Shown: positions 1 through 9,164 of the stretch, one piece after another | Numbering within the stretch: position 1 is the first letter of the stretch | Layout: every line of letters begins with the position of its first letter | Assembly: GCF_000196675.2 (NCBI RefSeq) | Contig: NC_015312.1 | Location: 992,001-1,056,000, forward strand | Direction of reading: 5' to 3' | Source of the DNA: Pseudonocardia benzenivorans CB1190 | GTDB taxonomy: Bacteria > Actinomycetota > Actinomycetes > Mycobacteriales > Pseudonocardiaceae | Length of the DNA stretch: 64,000 bases | Notes under the pieces: model-generated | What the model was told of the DNA's origin: nothing | The model's database searches: none | Seen by the model: only the letters and a program-made list of their open reading frames with translations | Made by a program: the position numbers and the translations under genes

Positions 1-601
1 GGGGCCGGGGGCCGTCGCCGCCACCACCCCCGGTGGGAGGCGGGGCCTCGTTGTCGGCCGCCTGCCCACCGCGGCCGTCGGGGGCGTCGGGCGCGTCGGG
101 GATGTCGGGGCCGTCGGGGGTGTCGGTGCGCGCGTCGTCGGGCCTCGTGGGGTCGTCGCGCGGGCCCTCGGGACCGCCGCCGCGGGCGCCCGGGGCGGCG
201 CCGGCGGGCCTTCCGGTCCCGGCGTGCGGCCGGGCACGGCCCGGTGGACGGGTCCGCCTCTCGACGGCTCCGGTGCCCGAGGAAGCGTGTCGGGGGCCGG
301 TCGAGGTACCGGCGCCGGCGCGTCCCCCGCGCGCGCCGGCGTCGGTGTCGGCGGGGCCGCCCGCGTGCTGCGGCCGACCCGGACCTGGTTCGGGGTCCGC
401 GAGGTCGGGTTCTGCCGGACGGGGCCGCTCGGCCGGACGGCGCCGTCCGGTGCCACCCGTCCGGCCGGTGCCGGCCGCGGACGACCCCGGCCGGGAGCGT
501 CGGGCCGTGCGGAACCGGGCGCGGCCGTCGGGCCGCGGCCGGCCGGAGTCGGGATCGGGATCATCGGGGTCGTCCGAGTCCTGTCCGCCGATCGGGTGCA
601 C
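1..601 (-). CDS. Partial disordered Pro/Asp/Gly/Arg-rich protein, runs off the left edge
   Basis: Reading the minus strand from a GTG at 601, one frame stays open to the window edge (about 200 residues). It begins with an Asp/Pro-rich stretch containing DDPDDPD and later has repeated PDxPD and PDAPDAPD patterns followed by a glycine run. Periodic acidic/proline repeats at both ends make this frame more protein-like than the overlapping plus-strand frames. A purine stretch (AGAAGGGTAGGTGG on the minus strand) sits just upstream of the GTG. It would be the N-terminal disordered part of a larger protein. No domain is recognised. In DNA this GC-rich an open frame is weak evidence, so the call is tentative. 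Confidence 0.4.
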   Translation of the reverse strand, partial: MHPIGGQDSDDPDDPDPDSGRPRPDGRARFRTARRSRPGSSAAGTGRTGGTGRRRPAERPRPAEPDLADPEPGPGRPQHAGGPADTDAGARGGRAGAGTSTGPRHASSGTGAVERRTRPPGRARPHAGTGRPAGAAPGARGGGPEGPRDDPTRPDDARTDTPDGPDIPDAPDAPDGRGGQAADNEAPPPTGGGGGDGPRP

Positions 602-974
602 CGGCGGGCCACCTACCCTTCTTCGTTCTCGGTGGCACGAAGACCGCGGCGGGGCGAACCTCGGGTGGGTCCGGGCCCCGCGGCGCCCGGCGGTGGTCGG
701 GCGCCGCGGGAGTCGCGGACCGCACTCCGGCGGGTGGTCGTCCCGACACGCAGTGGGTGAGCTGCTCACGCCGGAGGCGTGCCGTCCGCGGTGTGCCCCC
801 CGTGGACGCCCCAGGCGTGAGGGGCCGAAGCGTAGCGGGTCGAGCACTCGTTCGGGAACGAGACATCCTTTCGGGACGCCGACCCGTACAGATTCGTACA
901 GCGCGTATACGCCGTTCGGGCCCGCACGCTCGGCGCCGTAGGATCGCCGACCACGATCCGCCGGAGGGAGCGCG
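602..974. promoter_or_regulatory. Intergenic region between divergent genes
   Basis: This 373-base stretch holds no gene that I can support. Near its right end are two copies of CGTACAG (around 883-901) and a perfect 10-base palindrome GCGTATACGC (903-912). These could belong to the promoter of the downstream HTH/nSTAND/WD40 gene. The ribosome binding site of that gene (CGGAGGGAG) lies directly before its ATG. Confidence 0.4.
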
Positions 975-3900
975 ATGGTCCACGACGTGCCGGGAAGCGG
1001 CCCGGGCCGCCCCGAGCGAGCCGACCCGGACCGTGTCACCGACCGCGCCTCCTTCGTCACCGAGCTGCAGCTGCTCAAGGACCGCAGCGGGCTCAGCTTC
1101 CGCGACATCATGCGAGGCACGGGCGCCGGTGACGGGCACCCGCTGCCCTTCACCTCGATCCGCGACTACGTCAGCGGGACCTCCCTGCCCCCCGCCGAGC
1201 GGCTCGTCCGCATCGTCCGCGCGTGCGGCGAGGCCGAGACCGCGGCTCGCTGGGAGGCCGCGCTGCGCCGGGTCCGTGACTCCGAACGCGACGCCCGTGC
1301 CGCCCGCCCGGACGAGGAACGGGCTCGGCACCTGTCGGTTCGGCCAGTGACACCGTGCCCCTATCGGGGCCTCGCCTCCTACCGGACGGAGGACGCCGCG
1401 TTCTTCCACGGGCGGGAACGGCTGCTCGCCGAACTGCTGCGCCGGCTCGCTCCGGCCGCCGAACACGGGGGGATGCTGACGGTCGTCGGCCCGTCGGGGG
1501 CGGGGAAGTCGTCGTTGCTGCACGCGGGCCTCGTCCCGGCGCTGCATCGCGGCGACCTGCCGCCGCCGGGCGCGGGACGTTGGTACGTGGGCGCCCTCGA
1601 CGCGGGCCCCGACACCCTCGCCGACCTCGACGCCCATCGTGCGGCGGCCGGCGGTGCGCCGACGGTCCTGGTCGTCGACCGGGTCGAGCAGCTGTTCACC
1701 GATGCCGTGCCCGCCGCGACGCGGAGCGCGATCCTGGACCGGCTCGCCGAGACCGCCCGGCCCGCACCCGGCGACGGGCCGCCCGTCGTCGTCGTGCTGG
1801 GGCTGCGCGCCGACTTCTACGCGCGGGCGCTGTCGGACCGGCACCTGCTGCACGCCCTGTCGGCGGCGCAGGTGACCGTCGGCCCGATGACGGAGGACGA
1901 GCTGCGCGAGGTCGTCGTCGCACCCGCCCGCGACGTCGGCGTGCAGGTCGAGGACGGGCTGACCGAGCTGCTGCTCGCCGAGCTGCGCGCGGGTGTGCCC
2001 GCCGGCTCGGGCACCCGTGCCGCGGACACCCACGCCGCCGCGACCCTGCCGCTGCTCTCGCACGCGCTGGCGACGACGTGGGAGCGCGGTGGCGCCCGGA
2101 TGACCGTCGCCGCCTACCGGGAGGGCGGCGGGCTCCGGGAGGCCGTCGCGAGCTCGGCGGAGCAGGTGTGGACGGCGTTGCCCGCCGCGGAGCGCGCCGT
2201 CGCCCGCCGGGTGTTCCTGCGGCTCGTGCGCAGCACCCCCGACCTGGCCGACACCCGCCGCCGGGCCGCCCGCGAGGAGCTGCTCGGGCCGCCGGGGGAG
2301 GAGGACGCCGCGGTCGCCGGCGTCGTCGCGCGGTTCGCCGAGGCGCGGCTGCTGACGTTGGACGCCGAGGCCGTCGAGATCGCCCACGAGGTGCTGCTGC
2401 GCGCGTGGCCGCGGCTGGCCGGCTGGCTCGACGACGACCGGGCCGCGCGCGCCGCCCGCGGCCGGCTGACCGAGGGCGCCCGGCTCTGGCAGGACACCGG
2501 TCGTGACGACGGCGCCCTGCTGCGGGGACGCGTCCTCGACGACGTGCAGGACGCCGCCGCGGGGGAGGACCTGCTGCCGCGCGAGGCCGAGTTCCTGCGG
2601 GCCAGCCTCGCGCGCCGGGACCGCGAACGGGCGGTCGAGCTACGCCGCGCCCGCCGGCTCCGGCGCGGGCTCGCGGTGCTCGTGGTGGTGAGCGTCGTGG
2701 CGGTGAGCGCACTCGGCGTCGCCGTGGCGGAGTGGGTCGCGGCGTCGAGGGCGCGTGACACCGCGACCTCGCGCGAGCTCGCCGTCGAGGCGGACACCCT
2801 GCGCGCGACCGACCCGAACCTGGCGATGCAGTTCGCCGTCGCCGCGTACGCGACGTCGCCGACCGACGCCGCCCGCTCGAGCGTGCTGGAGTCGTCGACC
2901 ACGTCGACCGCCACCCGGCTGCTCTCGCCCGCGGGGACGGCGAGGCAGGCTGCGTGGACCGCCGACGGCCGCACCATGCTCACCGTCGACGCCGCGGAGG
3001 GCTCGGCCGACGCAGCACTGCAGCGCTGGGACGTCACGGGCACCGGCACGCCGGTCGCGGCGGGCGGGCCCGTCGGCACCGGTCAGCCCGGTGCCGACTA
3101 CGCGTTGGCCGTCAGCCCCGACGGGCGGCTCGCCGCGACGGCGGGGACCGCCGGGACCGTGCGGCTGTGGGACGTGGCCGCGGACGGCGCCCCGCGGCCG
3201 CTGGGGCCGGCCGCGGCGGCACCCGGCGGAACGGTGTACGGCCTCGCGTTCTCCCCCGACGGCGCGGTGCTCGCCGCCGCGACCGCCGACGGGTCCGTCC
3301 TGCTCTGGAGCCTGGCGGACCCCGCCCGCCCGGTCGCCGCGGGGCCGTCGCTCGCGACCGGTGGCGGGCCGGTCCGGGCGATCGCGTTCGCGCCCACCGG
3401 GCGGCTGCTCGCCACCGGGCAGACCGACGGCGGTGTCCGGCTCTGGGACGTCGCCGACCCGGCCGCCCCCACACCCGTCGGCGCGCCGCTGCCGGCGGGC
3501 CGCACGGTCTTCGCGCTGGCCTTCACCCGCGACGGCACCCGGCTGGCCGCGGCGGGCCTGTCGCGGACCGTCAGCCTCTGGGACGTCGCCGACCCTGCGG
3601 ACCCGACGCCCGTCGGCTCCCCGCTCGCCGGCCCGACGGCGCAGGTCAACAGCCTCGCCGTGAGCCCCGACGGATCGACGATCGCGGCCGCCTCGTCCGA
3701 CGACCGGGTGTGGACGTGGGACCTGCGGACCGGCGCCCCGGCCGGGACCAGGCCGCACCCGTCGACGGTCACCCAGGTCGGCTACGACGGGGGACGCCTG
3801 GTCACCGTCGGCGGCGACGGCACGATCAGGTTCTGGGACGCGGGCGACGCGCGCCTCACCGACCCGCACGACACGGTCTTCGCGCTCGACTGGTCGGCCG

Positions 3901-4898
3901 ACGGGCGCTCGGTGGCCCTCGGCGTCGGCGGCACGGCGAAGAACGTGCGGATCTGGGACGTCACCGACCCCCGGGCACCCGCGGCGCTGACCCCGGCACT
4001 GACCGCCGCCGCCGGCGCACCCGGGCTGTCCGGCTCGGTGGCCCGCAGCCCCGACGGGCGGGTCGTCGCCTCCGGCGCGACCGACGGCGGCGTCGTGCTG
4101 TGGGACGTCGGGCCGGACGGTGCCGTGCCCAGGCCGCAACCGCTGCCCGGCGACGGCGCGCTCGTCGAACAGCTGGAGTGGAGCCCCGACGGCCGGACCC
4201 TGGCGGTCGCGGGCGACGACGACGCGGTCCGCCTCTTCGACATGACGCGCCCGACGTCGCCCCTGGCCGCGACGCTGACCGGGCCGCACAGCTACGTCTT
4301 CGGGGCCGCGTGGAGCCCCGACTCGCACCTGCTCGCCGCGGTGTCGGCGGACACGACCGTCCGGATCTGGGATGTCGCCGACCCCGCGCGACCCCGGCAG
4401 CTCGGCGACGCGGTGGCCGCGGGCTCCGGGTACGCCTACTCGGTCGCCTTCAGCCCCGACGGCCGCACGCTGGCGACGGGGACGGCCGACAAGACGGTCC
4501 GGCTGTGGGACGTCGCCGACCCGGCGGACCCGACGCCGGTGGGCGAGCCGTTGACCGGGCCGGGCAACACCGTCTTCGGGCTCGCCTACAGCCCCGACGG
4601 CCGGCTGGTCGCCGCCGGCAGCGGTGACGGGACCGTCCGGATCTGGGACGTCACCGATCCGGCGTCGCCGACCACCTGGGCGACGTTGCACGGCGGGTTC
4701 ACCGCCGCGGTGTGGGCCGTGGGCTTCAGCCCCGACGGCAGCCGGCTCGCCGCCGCGGGCGCCGACGGCGTCGTCCGGCTGTGGGACGTCGACGTCGCCC
4801 GGGACCTGGCCGCGGTGTGCGCGGCCACGGGCGACCCGGTCACGCGCGCGGAGTGGACGCGGTTCCTGCCCGACACCCCGTACCGCCCGCCGTGCTGA
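975..4898 (+). CDS. HTH - nSTAND1 NTPase - WD40 repeat protein
   Basis: A 1307-residue signalling ATPase. Residues about 25-85 form a helix-turn-helix-like region (SFRDIMRGTG, then DYVSGTSLP). From about 128 (CPYRGLASY, FFHGRERLL) begins the nSTAND1 NTPase module, with Walker A GPSGAGKSS at 172-180 and a Walker B-like VLVVDRVEQLF at 231-241. A hydrophobic, probably membrane-spanning, segment lies near 566-588. Residues about 640-1290 contain 14 WD signatures (such as VRLWDVADP and VRIWDVTDP), enough for two seven-bladed propellers. The ATG follows a strong CGGAGGGAG site. Proteins of this layout occur in actinobacteria as sensor/scaffold or conflict-type ATPases. The ligand is unknown and nothing in the neighbouring genes indicates it. 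Confidence 0.9.
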   Translation: MVHDVPGSGPGRPERADPDRVTDRASFVTELQLLKDRSGLSFRDIMRGTGAGDGHPLPFTSIRDYVSGTSLPPAERLVRIVRACGEAETAARWEAALRRVRDSERDARAARPDEERARHLSVRPVTPCPYRGLASYRTEDAAFFHGRERLLAELLRRLAPAAEHGGMLTVVGPSGAGKSSLLHAGLVPALHRGDLPPPGAGRWYVGALDAGPDTLADLDAHRAAAGGAPTVLVVDRVEQLFTDAVPAATRSAILDRLAETARPAPGDGPPVVVVLGLRADFYARALSDRHLLHALSAAQVTVGPMTEDELREVVVAPARDVGVQVEDGLTELLLAELRAGVPAGSGTRAADTHAAATLPLLSHALATTWERGGARMTVAAYREGGGLREAVASSAEQVWTALPAAERAVARRVFLRLVRSTPDLADTRRRAAREELLGPPGEEDAAVAGVVARFAEARLLTLDAEAVEIAHEVLLRAWPRLAGWLDDDRAARAARGRLTEGARLWQDTGRDDGALLRGRVLDDVQDAAAGEDLLPREAEFLRASLARRDRERAVELRRARRLRRGLAVLVVVSVVAVSALGVAVAEWVAASRARDTATSRELAVEADTLRATDPNLAMQFAVAAYATSPTDAARSSVLESSTTSTATRLLSPAGTARQAAWTADGRTMLTVDAAEGSADAALQRWDVTGTGTPVAAGGPVGTGQPGADYALAVSPDGRLAATAGTAGTVRLWDVAADGAPRPLGPAAAAPGGTVYGLAFSPDGAVLAAATADGSVLLWSLADPARPVAAGPSLATGGGPVRAIAFAPTGRLLATGQTDGGVRLWDVADPAAPTPVGAPLPAGRTVFALAFTRDGTRLAAAGLSRTVSLWDVADPADPTPVGSPLAGPTAQVNSLAVSPDGSTIAAASSDDRVWTWDLRTGAPAGTRPHPSTVTQVGYDGGRLVTVGGDGTIRFWDAGDARLTDPHDTVFALDWSADGRSVALGVGGTAKNVRIWDVTDPRAPAALTPALTAAAGAPGLSGSVARSPDGRVVASGATDGGVVLWDVGPDGAVPRPQPLPGDGALVEQLEWSPDGRTLAVAGDDDAVRLFDMTRPTSPLAATLTGPHSYVFGAAWSPDSHLLAAVSADTTVRIWDVADPARPRQLGDAVAAGSGYAYSVAFSPDGRTLATGTADKTVRLWDVADPADPTPVGEPLTGPGNTVFGLAYSPDGRLVAAGSGDGTVRIWDVTDPASPTTWATLHGGFTAAVWAVGFSPDGSRLAAAGADGVVRLWDVDVARDLAAVCAATGDPVTRAEWTRFLPDTPYRPPC

Positions 4899-4959
4899 TC
4901 CGCCCCCGCGACGTGCCCTGACCGTCCGGGCGCGCCGCGGAAGGTGCGACGATGACGCC

Positions 4960-6330
4960 ATGCGTTACGTCGAACACGTCTCCGAGCTGGTCGGCAACAC
5001 CCCGCTGGTCGCGCTCGGCCGGGTGAGCGCGGGGATCGACGTCCCGGTGCTGGCCAAGGTCGAGTACTTCAACCCGGGCGGCAGCGTGAAGGACCGCATC
5101 GCGCTCAAGATGATCGACGCCGCCGAGGAGTCGGGTGAGCTGCGTCCGGGCGGGACGATCGTCGAGCCGACGTCGGGAAACACCGGCGTGGGGCTGGCGA
5201 TGATCGCCCAGCGGCGCGGCTACCGCTGCGTGTTCGTCTGCCCCGACAAGGTCGGCGAGGACAAGCGCAACGTCCTGAAGGCCTACGGGGCCGAGGTCGT
5301 GGTCTGCCCGACGGCCGTCGAGCCCGACCACCCGGACTCCTACTACAGCGTGTCCGACCGGCTGGTCTCCGAGATCGACGGCGCCTGGAAGCCCAACCAG
5401 TACGCCAACCGCAACAACCCCGCGTCCCACTACGCCTCGACCGGCCCCGAGCTGTGGGAGCAGACGGAGGGGCGGATCACCCACTTCGTCGCGGGCATCG
5501 GGACCGGCGGGACGATCAGTGGCACCGGCCGCTACCTCAAGGAGGTGTCCGACGGGCGGGTCCGCGTGATCGGCGCCGACCCCGTCGGCTCGGTCTACAG
5601 CGGTGGTACCGGGCGTCCGTACCTGGTCGAGGGCGTCGGCGAGGACTTCTGGCCGACGACCTACGACAAGGACATCTGCGACGAGATCATCGCCGTCTCC
5701 GACGCCGACTCCTTCGCGATGACGCGGCGGCTGGCCAGGGAGGAGGCGCTGCTCGTCGGCGGCTCCTGCGGGATGGCCGTCGTCGCCGCGCTGCAGGTCG
5801 CCGCGGCGGCCCCGGCCGACTCCGTCGTCGTCGTGCTGCTTCCCGACGGCGGCCGCGGCTACCTGGGCAAGGTCTTCAACGACGCCTGGATGTCGGGCTA
5901 CGGCTTCCTGCCGCCGACCGAGGGCGCCACCGTCGGCGACGTGCTGCGCCGCAAGGACGGCTCGATCCCCGACCTCGTGCACGCCCACCCGAACGAGACC
6001 GTCGCCGACGCCGTGCACTACCTGCGCGAGTTCCACGTCTCGCAGATGCCCGTCGTGCGCGCCGAACCGCCGGTGATGGCGGCCGAGGTGGCGGGCGCGG
6101 TCGTCGAACGCGACCTGCTCGACGCGCTGTTCGCCGGGCGCGCGCAGCTCACCGACCGGTTGGAGAAGCACATGTCGCCGCCGCTGCCGACCCTCGGCTC
6201 CGGGGAGGCGCTGGAGAGCGCGATGAGCGCGTTCGTCTCCGCCGACGCCGCGCTCGTGCTCGTCGACGGGCGTCCCGCGGGTGTGGTGACGCGATCGGAC
6301 GTGCTCGCGTTCCTGGGCTCGCTGCACTGA
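4960..6330 (+). CDS. cbs: Cystathionine beta-synthase
   Basis: This 456-residue PLP enzyme condenses serine (or an activated serine) with homocysteine to cystathionine, or works as an O-acetylserine-type synthase. The N-terminal fold-type II domain shows the PLP lysine in NPGGSVKDR (K44), the substrate loop TSGNTG (71-76) and the phosphate-binding loop GTGGTISGTG (181-190). Two CBS domains follow from about residue 335. It lies 29 bases before metB on the same strand, so the pair forms a transsulfuration unit, the same order as Rv1077/Rv1079. The ATG at 4960 gives the family N-terminus (MRYVEHVSELVGNTPL); reading frame further upstream is not conserved. Confidence 0.95.
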   Translation: MRYVEHVSELVGNTPLVALGRVSAGIDVPVLAKVEYFNPGGSVKDRIALKMIDAAEESGELRPGGTIVEPTSGNTGVGLAMIAQRRGYRCVFVCPDKVGEDKRNVLKAYGAEVVVCPTAVEPDHPDSYYSVSDRLVSEIDGAWKPNQYANRNNPASHYASTGPELWEQTEGRITHFVAGIGTGGTISGTGRYLKEVSDGRVRVIGADPVGSVYSGGTGRPYLVEGVGEDFWPTTYDKDICDEIIAVSDADSFAMTRRLAREEALLVGGSCGMAVVAALQVAAAAPADSVVVVLLPDGGRGYLGKVFNDAWMSGYGFLPPTEGATVGDVLRRKDGSIPDLVHAHPNETVADAVHYLREFHVSQMPVVRAEPPVMAAEVAGAVVERDLLDALFAGRAQLTDRLEKHMSPPLPTLGSGEALESAMSAFVSADAALVLVDGRPAGVVTRSDVLAFLGSLH

Positions 6331-6359
6331 CCGTGCGCCTGCGCGCGTAACGTGCCGGT

Positions 6360-7508
6360 ATGCGCGGCTTCTCCACCAACGCCATCCACGCGGGCCAGGA
6401 GCCCGATCCGACGACCGGGGCGGTCATCGTCCCGATCCACCCGTCGTCGACCTTCGCCCAGGACGGCGTGGGCGGCACCCGCAACGGCTACGAGTACTCC
6501 CGCAGCGCCAACCCCACCCGGACGGCGCTGCAGGAGTGTCTGGCCGCGCTGGAGGGCGGCCGGCACGCCTTCGCGTTCGGGTCCGGCATGGGTGCCTCCG
6601 ACGTGCTGCTGCGCGTCCTCGTCCGCCCGGGTGACCACGTCGTCATCCCGCACGACGCCTACGGCGGCACGTTCCGGCTCGTCGACAAGATCCTGACCCA
6701 GTGGGGCGTCGAGTACTCGACGGTCGACCTCGCCGACGTCGACGCGCTGCGCGCCGCGCTGCGGCCGACGACGAGGGTCGTGTGGTGCGAGACGCCGACC
6801 AACCCGCTGCTGGGCGTCGCCGACATCGCCGCGCTGGCCGACGTGACCCGCGGGACAGAGGCGCGGCTCGTCGTCGACAACACGTTCGCCTCGCCCTACC
6901 TGCAGACCCCGCTGGCACTGGGCGCCGACGTCGTCCTGCACTCGACGACCAAGTACGTCGGCGGGCACTCCGACGTCGTCGGCGGGGCCCTGGTGACCAG
7001 CGACGACGGGCTCGCCGAGCAGCTCGCGTTCACCCAGAACTCGGTCGGCTCGGTACCCGGCCCGTTCGACACCTGGCTCACCCTGCGCGGGGTGAAGACG
7101 CTCGCGGTGCGCATGGAGCGGCACTGCGACAACGCCGAGCGCGTCGCCGAGATGCTCGCCGCGCACCCCGCCGTCGCCCAGGTCTGCTACCCGGGGCTGG
7201 AGTCCCACCCGGGCCACGAGGTGGCCGCCAAGCAGATGCGCCGGTTCGGCGGGATGGTGTCGTTCCGCGTCGCCGCCGGGCGGGAGGCCGCGCTCGCCGT
7301 GTGCGCCGGGACCGAGCTCTTCACCCTGGCGGAGTCGCTCGGCGGCGTGGAGTCGCTGATCGAGCACCCGGGCGCGATGACGCACGCGTCGGTCGCGGGC
7401 TCGGCGCTCGAGGTGCCCGACGACCTGGTCCGGCTCTCGGTCGGCATCGAGGACGTCGACGACCTGCTGGAGGACCTGCGCGGCGCCCTGACCCGGATCC
7501 GATCCTGA
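6360..7508 (+). CDS. metB: Cystathionine gamma-synthase
   Basis: A 382-residue Cys/Met-metabolism PLP enzyme. It shows ATNAIH-type N-terminal features (STNAIHAGQEPDPTTGA), the tyrosine motif YEYSRSANPTR, and the Schiff-base lysine in STTKYVGGHSD (K198). It joins an activated homoserine to cysteine (gamma-synthase), although some members work as cystathionine gamma-lyase. The co-directional cbs gene suggests both belong to Met/Cys interconversion. The last codons fall within a 17-base tandem repeat that also supplies the stop codon. Confidence 0.93.
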   Translation: MRGFSTNAIHAGQEPDPTTGAVIVPIHPSSTFAQDGVGGTRNGYEYSRSANPTRTALQECLAALEGGRHAFAFGSGMGASDVLLRVLVRPGDHVVIPHDAYGGTFRLVDKILTQWGVEYSTVDLADVDALRAALRPTTRVVWCETPTNPLLGVADIAALADVTRGTEARLVVDNTFASPYLQTPLALGADVVLHSTTKYVGGHSDVVGGALVTSDDGLAEQLAFTQNSVGSVPGPFDTWLTLRGVKTLAVRMERHCDNAERVAEMLAAHPAVAQVCYPGLESHPGHEVAAKQMRRFGGMVSFRVAAGREAALAVCAGTELFTLAESLGGVESLIEHPGAMTHASVAGSALEVPDDLVRLSVGIEDVDDLLEDLRGALTRIRS

Positions 7509-7534
7509 CCCGGATCCGATCCTGACCCGGATCC
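7487..7534. repeat. 17-base tandem repeat across the metB stop codon
   Basis: The unit CCTGACCCGGATCCGAT occurs at 7487-7503 and 7504-7520, with 14 bases of a third copy at 7521-7534. The first copy encodes the last metB residues (LTRIR) and the second provides the TGA stop at 7506-7508. It looks like a slippage or recombination duplication. Confidence 0.9.
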
Positions 7535-7556
7535 CGTCCGGAGCCCTGCTCGACGC

Positions 7557-7778
7557 CTAGCTCTTGGCCGGCGCGTCGGCGTCCGGGGGCGCAGTGGGCG
7601 TCGGGTGCGGGACGAGCACGTCGCCGGGGGCAATGCAGCCCCCGACCAGCTCGTACGCGCCGCCGCGCAGTTCGTAGCGACCCGGGTCGTCGCAGCCCGC
7701 GCTGCGCACGGTGAGGACCGCCAGCGCCGCCAGGACACCGGCGGCCAGCAGCGGGACCAGCGCCCGCAGCCGAGTCAT
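7557..7778 (-). CDS. Small membrane-anchored or secreted protein (73 aa)
   Basis: A 73-residue protein with a basic N-terminus (MTRLRALV) and a hydrophobic helix at residues 7-25, then a short extracytoplasmic part with two cysteines (C29, C48) and a Pro/Asp-rich tail. The ATG at 7778 is chosen because GGGGGAGG lies 5 bases upstream; an earlier in-frame ATG lacks such a site. It is transcribed divergently from the threonine deaminase gene and convergently with metB. I do not recognise a family. An uncleaved anchor with a periplasmic disulfide is plausible. Confidence 0.7.
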   Translation of the reverse strand: MTRLRALVPLLAAGVLAALAVLTVRSAGCDDPGRYELRGGAYELVGGCIAPGDVLVPHPTPTAPPDADAPAKS

Positions 7779-7858
7779 CCGACCTCCCCCTGAGAACGCC
7801 TCCACGCCGCGAGACGCTCCGTCGCCGAGGCTACCCGCGCCGGTGGGAGGATGCCGAC

Positions 7859-9157
7859 ATGGTCGACGATCCCCGTCCGTCCGCGTCGTCCGCCCGGGTC
7901 GAGGACGGCCCGCCGGTCCGCCTCGCGGACGTGGAGGCGGCCCGCGACCTGCTGCGGGGCGTCGTGCGGCGGACGCCGACGCTGCCGGCGAGGGCGCTGT
8001 CGGAGCTGGTCGGCGCGCCGGTGTGGCTGAAGTGCGAGAACCAGCAGCGCACCGGGTCGTTCAAGATCCGCGGCGCGTACACACGCATCTCCCGGCTGGC
8101 CGCCGAGGAGCGCGCCCGCGGTGTCGTCGCCGCCAGCGCGGGCAACCACGCGCAGGGTGTCGCCCTGGCGGCGCGGCTGCTCGGCACGACCGCGACCGTC
8201 TTCATGCCCGAGCGGGCCGCGCTGCCGAAGGTGTCCGCAACCCGCGGCTACGGCGCGCAGGTCCGGCTGGCGGGGGAGACGATCGACGGCAGCCTCGCCG
8301 AGGCCGTGCGGTTCGCCGACGAGACCGGCGCCGTCCTCGTGCACCCCTTCGACCACGTCGACGTCATCGCCGGACAGGGCACCGTCGGACTGGAGATCCT
8401 CGACGACGTCCCCGACGCCGCCACCGTCCTGGTGCCGGCGGGCGGCGGCGGGCTGCTCGGCGGCATCGCCGCGGCGGTCCGCGGCCGCCGGCCCGACGTG
8501 CGGGTCGTGGGCGTCCAGGCCGAGGCGGCGGCCGCGTGGCCCCCGTCGCTGCTCGCGGGCAGGCCGGTGGCGCTGGACCGGATGCGGACCATCGCCGACG
8601 GGATCGCCGTCGGCGTACCGGGGAACGTCACGTACCCGCAGGTCGCCGGCCTGGTCGACGAGTTCGTCACGGTCGGGGAGGACACCCTCGCCCGCGCGCT
8701 GCTGCACTGTCTGGAGCGCGCGAAGCTGCTGGTCGAGCCCGCGGGTGCCGCCGCCGTCGCCGCGCTGCTGGAGCAGCCCACGCGGTTCCCAGGTCCCGTG
8801 GTGGCGGTGCTCTCGGGCGGCAACATCGACCCGCTGGTCCTGCTGCACGTCATCGAGCACGGCATGGCCGCCGCGGCGCGCTACCTGTCGATGCGGGTGC
8901 GCGTCGTCGACCGTCCCGGCGCACTGGCCGAGCTGCTCACACAGATCGGGGACCTGGGCGCCAACGTCGTCGACGTCGAGCACACCCGGATCTCCGCGGC
9001 CATCCCGCTCGGCGACGTCGACGTCCAGCTGAGCCTGGAGACGCGCGGCGCGACGCACTCCGCCGCCATCGTGGACGCGCTACGGAACTCCGGCCACGCC
9101 GTGTTCGACGAGGCCGGAGCTCCGTGGGGGTCCGGGGACGTGGCGGCAGCCGGGTGA
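7859..9157 (+). CDS. ilvA: Threonine ammonia-lyase (threonine deaminase)
   Basis: A 432-residue fold-type II PLP enzyme converting threonine to 2-oxobutanoate and ammonia, the entry to isoleucine synthesis or to threonine breakdown. The PLP lysine is in GSFKIRGAY (K69), with the SAGNHAQG loop and the glycine-rich AGGGGLLGG phosphate loop. A C-terminal ACT-like domain begins near residue 340 (MRVRVVDRPGALAELL), as in the TdcB/IlvA group with one ACT module. GGGAGG precedes the ATG. Neighbouring Met/Cys genes suggest a shared role in 2-oxobutanoate metabolism, which is inference. Confidence 0.92.
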   Translation: MVDDPRPSASSARVEDGPPVRLADVEAARDLLRGVVRRTPTLPARALSELVGAPVWLKCENQQRTGSFKIRGAYTRISRLAAEERARGVVAASAGNHAQGVALAARLLGTTATVFMPERAALPKVSATRGYGAQVRLAGETIDGSLAEAVRFADETGAVLVHPFDHVDVIAGQGTVGLEILDDVPDAATVLVPAGGGGLLGGIAAAVRGRRPDVRVVGVQAEAAAAWPPSLLAGRPVALDRMRTIADGIAVGVPGNVTYPQVAGLVDEFVTVGEDTLARALLHCLERAKLLVEPAGAAAVAALLEQPTRFPGPVVAVLSGGNIDPLVLLHVIEHGMAAAARYLSMRVRVVDRPGALAELLTQIGDLGANVVDVEHTRISAAIPLGDVDVQLSLETRGATHSAAIVDALRNSGHAVFDEAGAPWGSGDVAAAG

Positions 9158-9164
9158 ACGGCCG

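Noticed and set aside
2640..4961. Minus-strand open frame of 773 codons opposite the WD40 region
   Set aside because: It mirrors the WD repeats (GDVPDPD-type pattern) and is explained as a shadow of the repeat-rich plus-strand gene.
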